The translations under genes were made by a program, and so were the position numbers. DNA of 64,000 bases from JACCYI01 sp963828075 (GTDB lineage: Bacteria; Actinomycetota; Thermoleophilia; Solirubrobacterales; Solirubrobacteraceae): the NCBI GenBank assembly GCA_963828075.1, contig CAWHDH010000021.1:3720001-3784000 (forward strand), given 5' to 3'. The notes beneath the pieces were generated by a model. That model did no database searches, was not told where the DNA came from, and worked only from the letters and a program-made list of their open reading frames with translations. Shown in pieces: positions 39,160 through 47,899 of this stretch. Numbering within the stretch: position 1 is the first letter of the stretch; every line of letters begins with the position of its first letter.

Positions 39160-39480
39160 GTGAGCTCTCGCACTCCCGCGCGCGTTCTGGCGCCGCTCGC
39201 GCTGGTGGGGGTCTCGGTGGCGCTGTACGTCGTCGTCAAGAACGGCACCGAGTCGGCCGGCAACACCCCGGCGCGCGTGGCCCCGACCAATTCCGCGAAC
39301 AAGCCCGGCGCGAAGGCGCAGACCAAGCGCAAGAAGGCGCGCCGCTACACGGTGAAGTCCGGCGACACGGCATCCGGCATCGCGGAGAAGGCGGACATCA
39401 CCGTGGACCAGCTGATGGAGCTCAACCCCAAACTCGATCCTCAGTCGCTCACCCCAGGCGAGCGACTGAAGCTCCGGTGA
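39160..39480 (+). CDS. LysM-domain protein with N-terminal membrane anchor
   Basis: A 106-residue protein from GTG 39160 (VSSRTPARVLAPLALVGVSVALYVVVK). One membrane helix is followed by a basic linker and a LysM domain at the C-terminus (RYTVKSGDTASGIAEKADITVDQLMELNPKLDPQSLTPGERLKL), which binds peptidoglycan outside the membrane. TATCAT (39147-39152) is 7 bases before this GTG, a leaderless arrangement. An alternative GTG at 39127 overlaps the pyrF stop but adds residues that look non-coding. The stop overlaps the GTG of the carboxypeptidase gene. Confidence 0.82.
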   Translation: MSSRTPARVLAPLALVGVSVALYVVVKNGTESAGNTPARVAPTNSANKPGAKAQTKRKKARRYTVKSGDTASGIAEKADITVDQLMELNPKLDPQSLTPGERLKLR

Positions 39481-40736
39481 CGCGCGCCGGTCTCTCGCGC
39501 GCGCTCATCCTCGTCCTCGCCGCGCTCGCGCTCCATCTGCTGCCCGCGTCGGCGACGGCGGCGACCGCGCCTGCTCGGCCGACGGTCTCCGCCACGAGCG
39601 CGATCGTCATGGAGACCTCGACGGGCGATGTCGCGTATGCGCGTCGCGCCGACGACGCACGGCCGATCGCGTCGGTCACGAAGCTGATGACGGCGCTGCT
39701 CACGCTCGAGCGCCACAGGATGTCGGATCCGATCACGGCCGTCCGCTACCGCGCCGCGGCCGTGGAGTCGCAGATCGGGCTGCGCGCCGGCGAGCGCTTG
39801 ACCACCGCCGACATGCTGCGCGGCCTGCTGCTCGCGTCGGCCAACGACGTCGCCGCGGCATTGGCGGAGGCGGACGGCTCGCGCCGCGCGTTCGTCCGCG
39901 ACATGAACCGGCGGGCGACCGCGCTCGGTCTCGAGGACACGCACTTCGCGGACCCGATCGGCCTCGACTCCGGCTCGCGCTCGAGCGCGCGCGACCTCGT
40001 CCGCCTGACGATGCAGCTGCGCGGCTTCCCGTTCTTCAAGAAGACCGTCAACCGGTCGATCGCGACGCTCAAGTCGGGCTCCCGCCCGCGCAACATCGTG
40101 AACCGGAACACGCTCGTGCGCCAGTTCCAGTGGGTCAGCGGCGTCAAGACCGGCCACACGTCGCGCGCCGGCTACGTGCTCGTCGGCTCCGCGACCCGCA
40201 ACGGCGTCACGCTGGTCTCCGTGGTGCTGGGCACGCCGAGCGAGGGGGCGCGCAACGCGGACACCGTGGCCCTGCTGCGCTACGGCTTCTCGCGCTACTC
40301 CCGCCGCATCGCGGTGCGGCGCGGCGCGGTCCTGCGCCGCGTGCCGATCCGCTTCCAGCGCGGCGCGGAGGTCTCGCTGGTCGCGAGTCGCACCGTGCGC
40401 CGGGTGGTCCGGCGTCCGACACGCCCGCGGGTCGCCAACGTCAAGGCGCCGGCGGAGGTCGAGGGCCCCATCCGCAAGGGTCAGAAACTCGGGTCCGCGG
40501 AGGTGCTCGTGGGCCGCCGCCGCGTCGCCACCGTGAGCCTCGTCGCCGGCGCGGCGGTCCCCGCGCCCACCGTCACCACCAAGACGAAGGACTGGGTGAC
40601 CCGCCCGCTCGGCTTCGCGCTCGTCCTGGTCCTGGTGATCGGTACCGTTGGGCTCGTGCTGCGCAGGCGCGCCAGCCGGACCCCGCCCCCCGACCGGCCG
40701 CGCGACCCGCGGCGGGAGGAGGTCGAGGCGACGTGA
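39477..40736 (+). CDS. D-alanyl-D-alanine carboxypeptidase (PBP5/DacA family)
   Basis: A 419-residue secreted serine peptidase. Signal peptide about 1-28 (ALILVLAALALHLLPASATAA). Active-site motifs: SVTK (IASVTKLMTAL), SAN (LASANDVAAAL) and KTG (GVKTGHTSRAGY). A C-terminal beta-rich region (about 285-370) and a membrane helix near 385-403 anchor it, followed by a basic tail. It trims peptidoglycan pentapeptides. It is coupled to the LysM gene (GTGA), which suggests that both act on the wall. Confidence 0.92.
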   Translation: MTRAGLSRALILVLAALALHLLPASATAATAPARPTVSATSAIVMETSTGDVAYARRADDARPIASVTKLMTALLTLERHRMSDPITAVRYRAAAVESQIGLRAGERLTTADMLRGLLLASANDVAAALAEADGSRRAFVRDMNRRATALGLEDTHFADPIGLDSGSRSSARDLVRLTMQLRGFPFFKKTVNRSIATLKSGSRPRNIVNRNTLVRQFQWVSGVKTGHTSRAGYVLVGSATRNGVTLVSVVLGTPSEGARNADTVALLRYGFSRYSRRIAVRRGAVLRRVPIRFQRGAEVSLVASRTVRRVVRRPTRPRVANVKAPAEVEGPIRKGQKLGSAEVLVGRRRVATVSLVAGAAVPAPTVTTKTKDWVTRPLGFALVLVLVIGTVGLVLRRRASRTPPPDRPRDPRREEVEAT

Positions 40737-41704
40737 TCATCACGGTCACGCTCAACACGGCGGTCGACAAGACGCTCGCCGTTCCCAACTTCCGGCTCGG
40801 CCGCCGGCACCGCACGGTCGAGCAGACGACCATGCCGGGCGGCAAGGGCGTCAACGTCGCCCGCGTGCTCAAGACGCTCGGTCAGCCGGTGATCGCCACC
40901 GGGCTCGCGGGCGGGCCGACCGGTACGCGGATCGTCGACCAGCTCACCCAGATCTCCGTGCTGTCGGACTTCGTGCGCATCCGCGAGGAGTCGCGGACCA
41001 ACACGGCGGTGATCGACCCCACGACGGGCGAGCAGACCGAGATCAACGAGCGCGGGCCGGCCGTCTCGCTCCCCGAGATCGAGATGTTCGCCGACAAGCT
41101 GCTCTACCTCGCGCAGGGCGCGTCGGTCTGCGTGTTCGCCGGGTCGCTGCCACGGCAGGTCGACATCGACGTCTACGCGCGGCTGATCCCGGAGCTTCGC
41201 AAGCTCGGGGTCTTGACCGTGGTCGACACCGACGGCGATCCGCTGCGCCGGGCGGTGCGGGCCGAGCCCGACGTCGTCTCCCCGAACGTGCTCGAGGCCG
41301 AGGAGCTCGTCGGCCACGAGTTCAACGACGAGGAGGACCACCTGATCGCGGTACGCGAGATGGTCGAGCTGGGGGCGCGCGAGGCGATCATGACGGCCCC
41401 CGACGGGTGCTACGCGCTGATGGCACCGGAGGACAGCGTCGGCGGCCAGCCGTGCCTGTACCGCGTCCGCGCGCCGGCGCTCGAGCCGCGCGCGACGATC
41501 GGCTCCGGCGACGCGTTCCTCGCGGGCTTCGTGGCGGCGCGCTACCAGAACCGCAGCACCGAGGACTGCCTGCGCTACGGGGCCGCCGTCGGCGCCGAGT
41601 CGACCCAGCACCTGGGCGCCGGCATCGTCGATCCGACGCGGGTGGCGAAGCTGCTCGACGAGGTCGAGGTCGAGCGCCAGGAGTTCAAGGCCGAGGTCGG
41701 CTGA
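40733..41704 (+). CDS. 1-phosphofructokinase-family (PfkB) sugar kinase
   Basis: A 323-residue PfkB kinase. The start VIITVTLNTAVDKTLAVPNF, TTMPGGKGVNVARVLKTLG and the catalytic GSGDAFLAGFVAARYQ are signatures of the FruK/LacC/PfkB branch. Likely substrates are fructose-1-phosphate, tagatose-6-phosphate or fructose-6-phosphate. No PTS genes are nearby, so the physiological substrate is open. GTG 40733 overlaps the preceding stop (GTGA). Confidence 0.88.
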   Translation: MIITVTLNTAVDKTLAVPNFRLGRRHRTVEQTTMPGGKGVNVARVLKTLGQPVIATGLAGGPTGTRIVDQLTQISVLSDFVRIREESRTNTAVIDPTTGEQTEINERGPAVSLPEIEMFADKLLYLAQGASVCVFAGSLPRQVDIDVYARLIPELRKLGVLTVVDTDGDPLRRAVRAEPDVVSPNVLEAEELVGHEFNDEEDHLIAVREMVELGAREAIMTAPDGCYALMAPEDSVGGQPCLYRVRAPALEPRATIGSGDAFLAGFVAARYQNRSTEDCLRYGAAVGAESTQHLGAGIVDPTRVAKLLDEVEVERQEFKAEVG

Positions 41705-41827
41705 CGGCGTCGCGCGTTCGCCGCGCGTGCCGTGATTGGAGCCGATCCGGTTGCTAGATTCGGACGGAACGCTCGACGCCCCGCTGGGCCGGGCCTTCCC
41801 GTCCGCATCGACCCTTAGGATTCCGCT

Positions 41828-43018
41828 ATGGAAGTAGAGATCGGCCGTGGAAAGAAGGCGCGGCGCGCCTACGGATTCGACGACATCGCGATCGTCCCCT
41901 CGCGCCGGACGCGGGACCCTGACGACGTCGACATCTCGTGGACCCTTGGGCCCTATCGCTTCGAGCTGCCGCTGCTCGCGTCGGCGATGGACGGGGTCGT
42001 CTCGCCGGAGACGGCCGTCGCCATCGGTCGCATCGGCGGCCTCGCGGTCCTCAACCTCGAGGGCATCTGGTGCCGGTACGAGGACGCCGACGCCCAGCTG
42101 GAGCGCATCGCGATGCTGGATCGCGACGAGGCGACGCGCGAGATGCAGGACATCTATCTCGAGCCGGTCAAGCCGGAGCTGATCCGCCAGCGCATCGAGG
42201 AGATCAAGCAGCACGGCGTCGTCGTCGCCGCGTCGCTCACACCGCAGAAGGTCGAGCAGTACCACGAGGTGGCGCTCGACGCGGGGCTCGACATCCTGGT
42301 CATCCAGGGCACGGTCATCTCCGCCGAGCACGTCTCGAGCCAGGGCAACGTGCTCAACCTCAAGGAGTTCATCGGCGAGCTGCCGATCCCCGTCGTGGCC
42401 GGCGGCTGTGCCAGCTACCACACCGGCCTGCACCTCATGCGCTCGGGCGCCGTCGGCGTGCTCGTCGGGGTCGGCCCCGGCGCGGCGTGCACGACGCGCG
42501 GCGTGCTCGGCATCGGCGTCCCGCAGGCGACGGCGATCGCCGACGTGGCGGCGGCGCGCTCGCAGAACATGCTCGAGACCGGCGAGTACGTGAAGGTGAT
42601 CGCCGACGGCGGGATGCGCAACGGCGGCGATGTCGCGAAGGCGATCGCCTGCGGCGCCGACGCCGTGATGATCGGCTCACCGCTCGCCCGCGCGTACGAG
42701 GCGCCCGGCCACGGCTTCCACTGGGGCATGGCGACGTTCCACCCGACGCTCCCGCGCGGCGCCCGCGTGGCCACCACGCAGAACGGCACGCTGCAGGAGA
42801 TCATCACCGGCCCGGCGCGCGAGAACGACGGCACGTTCAACCTGATGGGCGGGCTGCGCACGTCGATGGCCACGTGCGGCTATCGCGACATCGCCGAGTT
42901 CAACCGGGCGGAGCTGATGATCGCCCCGGCGCTCCAGACGGAGGGCAAGCACCTGCAGCGCGAGCAGCAGGTCGGCATGGCGGCGCGAGGCGGATCGGTC
43001 GCGCTTGTCAGCGATTGA
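41828..43018 (+). CDS. guaB3: GuaB3-family IMP dehydrogenase-related protein
   Basis: A 396-residue (beta/alpha)8 protein of the IMPDH-related GuaB3 group: EIGRGKKARRAYGFDDIAIVPSRRTRDPDDVD at the N-terminus, the catalytic-loop cysteine in GVGPGAACTTRGVLGIGVPQ, and IADGGMRNGGDVAKAIACGADAVMIGSPLA for phosphate binding. It lacks the CBS domains of ordinary IMPDH. TAGATT (41755-41760) is a likely -10 box with a leader of about 60 bases. Its end overlaps or adjoins guaA, supporting a role in guanine nucleotide synthesis or salvage; some family members act as GMP reductases. Confidence 0.9.
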   Translation: MEVEIGRGKKARRAYGFDDIAIVPSRRTRDPDDVDISWTLGPYRFELPLLASAMDGVVSPETAVAIGRIGGLAVLNLEGIWCRYEDADAQLERIAMLDRDEATREMQDIYLEPVKPELIRQRIEEIKQHGVVVAASLTPQKVEQYHEVALDAGLDILVIQGTVISAEHVSSQGNVLNLKEFIGELPIPVVAGGCASYHTGLHLMRSGAVGVLVGVGPGAACTTRGVLGIGVPQATAIADVAAARSQNMLETGEYVKVIADGGMRNGGDVAKAIACGADAVMIGSPLARAYEAPGHGFHWGMATFHPTLPRGARVATTQNGTLQEIITGPARENDGTFNLMGGLRTSMATCGYRDIAEFNRAELMIAPALQTEGKHLQREQQVGMAARGGSVALVSD

Positions 43019-43046
43019 CCCTTCGCCGGCCCGCGCCAAGGAGCTG

Positions 43047-44678
43047 GTGACCGAGCCAGGCGGCCTCTCCACCGAGGGGCCCGGTTCGGCGCTGCCGACC
43101 GAGCAGCCGGTCGAGGTCCTCGCGCCCGAGCGGTCGCTCGCGGCCGACGAGGTCGTCGTGCTCGACTACGGCGGCCAGTACTCGCAGCTGATCGCGCGGC
43201 GGGTGCGCGAGTGCGGCGTGTTCTCCGAGCTGCTGCCGCATCACGTCGGCGTCGACGAGGTCCGCCGCCGCGCGCCGAAGGGGCTGATCCTCTCCGGCGG
43301 CCCCGCCTCGGTCTACGCGCCCGGCGCCCCGCGGCTGGACCCGGAGCTGCTCGAGCTCGGCATCCCGGTGCTGGGCATCTGCTACGGGATGCAGGCGCTC
43401 GTCCTCACCCTCGGCGGTGACGTGCAGGGCGCGGAGATCGGCGAGTTCGGGCGCTCGCGGCTCACCATCGCGGGCGACGGCGGGCGGCTGCTGGGCGGCC
43501 TCCCCGAGGAGCAGACGTGCTGGATGTCGCACCGCGACACGGTCTTCGCGCCGCCGCCGGGGTTCACGGCGCTGGCCTCGTCGACCGAGTCGCCGGTCGC
43601 CGCGCTCGAGGACGTCGGGCGCGGCATCTACGGGATCCAGTTCCACCCCGAGGTCGTGCACACGCCGTACGGGCAGCAGATCCTGACGCGCTTCCTCGAG
43701 GACGTCTGCGGCTGCGAGCTGACGTGGAGCCCGGAGTCGATCGTCGAGGACCAGGTGGCCCGGATCCGCGCCCAGGTCGGCGACGGCCAGGTCATCTGCG
43801 GCCTGTCGGGCGGCGTGGATTCCTCGGTCGCCGCGCTGCTCGTCCACCGCGCGGTCGGCGACCAGCTGACGTGCGTGTTCGTCGACCACGGCCTGATGCG
43901 CAAGAACGAGGGCGAGCAGGTCATCTCTGCCTTCCGCGACCATTTCAAGGTGCCCCTCGTCGCCGTCGACGCCGAGGACCGCTTCCTCACCCGGCTCAAG
44001 GGCCTGAGCGACCCCGAGGCCAAGCGCAAGGCGATCGGCGCCGAGTTCATCCGTGTCTTCGAGGAGGAGGCGGCGAGGCTGTCGGGCGCGAAGTACCTCG
44101 TCCAGGGCACGCTGTACTCCGACGTGATCGAGTCGGGCGGCGGCACCGGCGCGGCGACGATCAAGTCGCACCACAACGTCGGCGGCCTGCCCGACGACCT
44201 GCAGTTCGAGCTCGTGGAGCCGCTGCGTGCGCTGTTCAAGGACGAGGTGCGCGCGGTCGGCGCCGAGCTCGGCCTGCCCGAGCGGCTCGTCTGGCGCCAG
44301 CCGTTCCCGGGGCCGGGGCTGGCGATCCGGATCGTCGGCGGCGAGGCGACCAAGGAGCGGCTGGACACGCTGCGCAACGCCGACGCGATCCTGCAGGACG
44401 AGATCCGCAAGGCCGGTCTGTACCGCGAGCTGTGGCAGTCGTTCTGCGTGCTGCCCGACATCCGCACCGTCGGCGTCCAGGGCGACGAGCGCACCTACGG
44501 CTATCTCGTGGCGATCCGCGCGGTCACCTCCGACGACGCCATGACCGCCGACTGGGCCCGCCTGCCGTACGACCTGCTCGAGCAGATCGCGTCGCGCATG
44601 ATCAACGAGATCCGCGAGGTCAACCGGGTCGTGCTCGACATCACGTCGAAGCCGCCGGGCACGATCGAGTGGGAATAG
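43047..44678 (+). CDS. guaA: GMP synthase (glutamine-hydrolysing)
   Basis: A 543-residue enzyme converting XMP to GMP. The class I amidotransferase domain (about 30-225) has the nucleophile in LGICYGMQALVLTLGG and the His/Glu in QFHPEVVHT. The ATP pyrophosphatase P-loop is GLSGGVDSSVAALLV. The C-terminal dimerisation part ends KPPGTIEW. The start is uncertain: GTG 43047 has AAGGAG close upstream, while TTG 43005 would overlap guaB3 and add 14 residues. Both give about 30-45 extra residues before the usual VVVLDYGGQYSQLIARRV start. Confidence 0.93.
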   Translation: MTEPGGLSTEGPGSALPTEQPVEVLAPERSLAADEVVVLDYGGQYSQLIARRVRECGVFSELLPHHVGVDEVRRRAPKGLILSGGPASVYAPGAPRLDPELLELGIPVLGICYGMQALVLTLGGDVQGAEIGEFGRSRLTIAGDGGRLLGGLPEEQTCWMSHRDTVFAPPPGFTALASSTESPVAALEDVGRGIYGIQFHPEVVHTPYGQQILTRFLEDVCGCELTWSPESIVEDQVARIRAQVGDGQVICGLSGGVDSSVAALLVHRAVGDQLTCVFVDHGLMRKNEGEQVISAFRDHFKVPLVAVDAEDRFLTRLKGLSDPEAKRKAIGAEFIRVFEEEAARLSGAKYLVQGTLYSDVIESGGGTGAATIKSHHNVGGLPDDLQFELVEPLRALFKDEVRAVGAELGLPERLVWRQPFPGPGLAIRIVGGEATKERLDTLRNADAILQDEIRKAGLYRELWQSFCVLPDIRTVGVQGDERTYGYLVAIRAVTSDDAMTADWARLPYDLLEQIASRMINEIREVNRVVLDITSKPPGTIEWE

Positions 44679-44992
44679 CGCTCGGGCCGCACACCGTCGC
44701 CGAGCTGTGGGTGCACGCCCGCGAGCTCGCCGAGACGGGGGCCCGCGAGATGTCGCCGCCGCAGGTCCGCCGCGCGCTCGTCGTGCTCGCGGTGGCGGGG
44801 TCGGGCGGCGACCCGGCCGCGTTCGAGGCCGAGGCCCGCGCGGTCCAGCGCGCGTTCCGGGCGCTCGGCTTCGATCCGGTGCCGCTGTTCGACGCCGCGA
44901 GCGCGCTGGTGGCCGAGGATGACGTCGAGGCGCGCGCGGTGCTGGTCAACCTGCCGCGCACCGGGGAGCCGCCCCACCGGCCGAGCCTCTGA
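44669..44992 (+). CDS. Uncharacterised small protein
   Basis: A 107-residue soluble protein starting at GTG 44669 inside the last codons of guaA (VGIALGPHTVAELWVHARELAE). It is helical and Ala/Arg-rich. Family not recognised. Its stop shares a base with the ATG of the proline iminopeptidase pseudogene, so it sits in the same transcription unit. Coding status is supported by this tight packing rather than by homology. Confidence 0.5.
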   Translation: MGIALGPHTVAELWVHARELAETGAREMSPPQVRRALVVLAVAGSGGDPAAFEAEARAVQRAFRALGFDPVPLFDAASALVAEDDVEARAVLVNLPRTGEPPHRPSL

Positions 44993-45949
44993 TGCCGGGC
45001 AGATACCCCGCGATCGAGCCCTCCGACCACGGGTGGCTCGACGTCGGGGACGGTCAGCGGGTCTATTGGGAGGTTTGCGGCGAGCCGGCCGGCAAGCCGG
45101 CGGTCGTGCTGCACGGCGGGCCGGGGTCGGGGTGCGGGCCGTGGTGGCGCACCTACTTCGACCCGGCGGCCTACCGCATCGTGCTGTTCGACCAGCGCGG
45201 CTGCGGCCGCAGCCTCCCCGACGCAGGCGACCCGGCGACCGACCTCGCCGCGAACACCACGGACCATCTCGTCGCCGACATCGAACGGCTCCGGCGCCAG
45301 CTGTCGATCGAGCGGTGGCTCGTCCTCGGCGGCTCGTGGGGGTCGACCCTGGCGCTCGCCTACGCCCAGGCGCATCGGAATCGCGTCACGGAGATGGCGC
45401 TGTTCGCGGTCGGCACGGACACGCGCCGCGAGGTCGAGTGGGTGACGCGCGACGCCGGCCGGTTCTTCCCGGCCGCGTGGGCGCGGTTCCGCAATGGCGT
45501 GCCCGAGGCCGAGCGCGAGGGCAGCCTGGTCGACGCGTACAGCCGGCTGCTCGAGTCCCCGGATCCCGAGGTCCGCGCGAAGGCGGCGCGCGACTGGTGC
45601 GACTGGGAGGACGCGCACGTCAAGACGCGGCCGGACCAGCCGGCGGATCCACGCTACGAGGACCCGGCGTTCCGCGCGCGCTTCGCCCGGCTGGTGACCC
45701 ACTACTGGCGCCACACGGCCTGGCGCGAGGAGGGCGAGCTGCTGCGTGGCGTCGAGCGCCTGGCCGGCATCCCGGCCGTGCTCATCCACGGCCGCCTCGA
45801 CGTCGAGCTCACCGCTCGACGTCGCGTGGCATCTCGCTCAGGCCTGGCCGGGCAGCGAGCTGGTGATCCTCGACGACGAGGGCCACACCGGCGGGCGGGG
45901 CACAACGGCCGCGATCGTCGCGGCGACGGATCGCTTCGCCGCCGCCTAG
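44992..45949 (+). pseudogene. pip: Proline iminopeptidase with a one-base frameshift
   Basis: An alpha/beta hydrolase of the S33 prolyl aminopeptidase family: oxyanion motif VLHGGPGSGCGPWW, DQRGCGRSLP, and nucleophile GGSWGSTLALAY. At about 45802-45805 the frame shifts. Up to HGRLDV the protein is in frame 1. The rest, SSPLDVAWHLAQAWPGSELVILDDEGHTGG, with the catalytic histidine, continues in frame 2 to the TAG at 45949. Removing one base restores a full-length enzyme. Unshifted, the protein loses its histidine and runs on antisense to the next gene. Either a recent inactivation or a sequencing error. Confidence 0.85.
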
Positions 45950-46728
45950 CGCAGGTGGGCGGCGACGCGGTTGGCGAGCACGCCGGCCCGCTCCGGTGGC
46001 ACGAGCGTCTCGAAACGGCGCTCGGCCTCGCGGGTCCGCACGACCAGATCGGCACCGTCGCCGCGGATCTCGACGATGTCGTCGAACCGGATGGAGATCG
46101 GCGGGCCCGCCGAGAAGCGCTGGTTCGGGACCGCCACGAGACGTGAGTCGCACGAGGCGACGATCCCACCGGGCTTGCCGGCCCAGAGCGCGAGGTCGAC
46201 GACCGCCTCGTCCGGACCGAGCTCCTCGGCCAGGGCGAGGAGCAGCGACCCGTCGCTGCCCCAGGCGACGAAGCGCCCGAGCTTGCGTTGGGCGAGCTCG
46301 CGCAGCTCCTCGAAGGGCGGTGGCCCGGGGTGACGCCGGGCCGCATGGGCCAGCGCCGACAGCTGCCCGGGCGGTGAGACGAACGAGAGCCGCAGACTGC
46401 GGTCGTCGAGCTCGAACTCGAGCGAGCCCGGGAGCGTGACCCGCGCGCCTCGAACGCGGGCGAGGGGGACCTGGTCGAGGCGCTCGCGCCGGGTGATCAT
46501 CGCCTTCCCGAGCAGGAGCACGCGCTCGGGCGTCGCGACGACGAGGCGGCCGGCGAACAGCCAGCGGCGTCCCTGCAGCTTGCCGATCGCCATAGCGAGG
46601 ATTGGCTCGTCGGGTTCCAGCAGGCGAGCGAGCATCCCGCACTCGCCGGTCACGAACCGGCTCTCGACGCCGAGCTTCTCGCGGGCGACCCGCCTGATGG
46701 CCTCCACGTCGGGCACAACGGGCCGCAT
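45946..46728 (-). CDS. Protein with two bacterial PH-like domains
   Basis: A 260-residue soluble protein starting MRPVVPDVEAIRRVAREKLG. Two beta-rich segments look like bacterial PH/YokE-type domains: GRLVVATPERVLLLGKAMITRRERLDQVPLARVRGARV (about 57-115) and SRLVAVPNQRFSAGPPISIRFDDIVEIRGDGADLVVRT (about 180-240). Function unknown; such domains bind lipids or proteins. It converges with the iminopeptidase pseudogene, the stops overlapping by 4 bases. Confidence 0.65.
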   Translation of the reverse strand: MRPVVPDVEAIRRVAREKLGVESRFVTGECGMLARLLEPDEPILAMAIGKLQGRRWLFAGRLVVATPERVLLLGKAMITRRERLDQVPLARVRGARVTLPGSLEFELDDRSLRLSFVSPPGQLSALAHAARRHPGPPPFEELRELAQRKLGRFVAWGSDGSLLLALAEELGPDEAVVDLALWAGKPGGIVASCDSRLVAVPNQRFSAGPPISIRFDDIVEIRGDGADLVVRTREAERRFETLVPPERAGVLANRVAAHLR

Positions 46729-46786
46729 ACCCGAAAGCAGCAACCACCCTTCCGGGCGCGACGCCGAAGCGACTACCGTGCGGATC

Positions 46787-47896
46787 GTGGCGGTCGTTCC
46801 TATACCAGAGGACGTGCGGGAGCTGTTCACGGCAGCTGAGGCAGCGCCGGCACGCTACGAGGCCGTGCGGGCGGCCGCCGAGGCCCGGGTCGTCGAGTGG
46901 CGCTGGACGACGGGCTTTGTCCCGGATCCCCACCGGCCATACGCCGCCGAACTCAGCGGCCTCCGTCCGGGCCGCCTCGTCCGGGCTCGCCCACGCACCG
47001 GCGACCCGACGAAGGTCGGGTTGGATGTGGCGGGATGCCCCGTCGTCGATGTGCACATGTGGCAGCACACGGGCGAGATTCATCAGGAGAACTACCGCCC
47101 CTCCGACGAGGAGGGCGTCGGCTACGCCATCGAAACCGCGCTCGTATCCGGTCGAGGGAAGCCGTACGACGTCGGCGTCCAGCGCGTCACCCGGGACGGC
47201 GACGGGCGCGTCCAGAGGGCCGCGGCTGCGGACCAGGGCGGCAACTGGTTCACCGAGGACTACACCTACGGCTCTCACGGCAAGCCGACCGCGATCGAGC
47301 GCAACTCGAACATTGAGGCGACCCGCATCCTCGTCGAGCACCGCGCCGACGGCACGCTCGACCGCTTGACCGTCGAAGCGGCCGACGGGAAACGATGGCC
47401 GATCTACGCCCGCCTTGACACACCGGTCGGAGAGGTGCTCGCCGAGCTCGAGGACGACATACTCGAAGCCCTCAACGGTCTCCTGGCGGGGCCGCATTCC
47501 GAGCCGCTGTGGGCCGTCGCGCTCGTCTACACGGAGGAGGACCCGCTGCCACCCACGCTGGTCACCTGCAGCCGGCTCGAGCGCGACTCGTGGACCCCCG
47601 GTGGTGACGGCGACTGGTGGCTGACGAACCCGGCCGAGTGGGACGACATGGGCGCGCAGTCACTCACGCTGGCCGAGGCGCTTGTCGAGCGCTGCACCCT
47701 GGTCAACGCCGCCCTGGTGGCGCGCAACCTCCAGTCCAAGGGCGTCGCGCTGCTCCACGCCGTCGCGCGCCGGTGCAACGACGGCGAGCTGCTGGTCTTC
47801 GCCCGCGAGGCCCGCGGCGAGCGCGAGCGCCGCGACCTGAAGCGGTCGCTCCCGCCCGAGCGGTTCGAGGCCCTGCGGGCGCTGGGTGCGATCTGA
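46787..47896 (+). CDS. Uncharacterised soluble protein
   Basis: A 369-residue protein without signal peptide or membrane segment. GTG 46787 (VAVVPIPEDVRELF) is chosen because TACCGT (46774-46779) lies 7 bases before it; GTG 46778 is possible. The middle part is rich in charged strands with repeated GDG-type turns (VQRVTRDGDGRVQRAAAADQGGNWF), and the C-terminus is helical. Family not recognised. It converges with the next gene, 3 bases apart. Confidence 0.6.
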   Translation: MAVVPIPEDVRELFTAAEAAPARYEAVRAAAEARVVEWRWTTGFVPDPHRPYAAELSGLRPGRLVRARPRTGDPTKVGLDVAGCPVVDVHMWQHTGEIHQENYRPSDEEGVGYAIETALVSGRGKPYDVGVQRVTRDGDGRVQRAAAADQGGNWFTEDYTYGSHGKPTAIERNSNIEATRILVEHRADGTLDRLTVEAADGKRWPIYARLDTPVGEVLAELEDDILEALNGLLAGPHSEPLWAVALVYTEEDPLPPTLVTCSRLERDSWTPGGDGDWWLTNPAEWDDMGAQSLTLAEALVERCTLVNAALVARNLQSKGVALLHAVARRCNDGELLVFAREARGERERRDLKRSLPPERFEALRALGAI

Positions 47897-47899
47897 CGC

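Noticed and set aside
41761..41827. Riboswitch before guaB3
   Set aside because: A CGGACGG/CCGTCCG stem is present, but no purine, PRPP or other known aptamer consensus was seen. It may be an ordinary leader stem.
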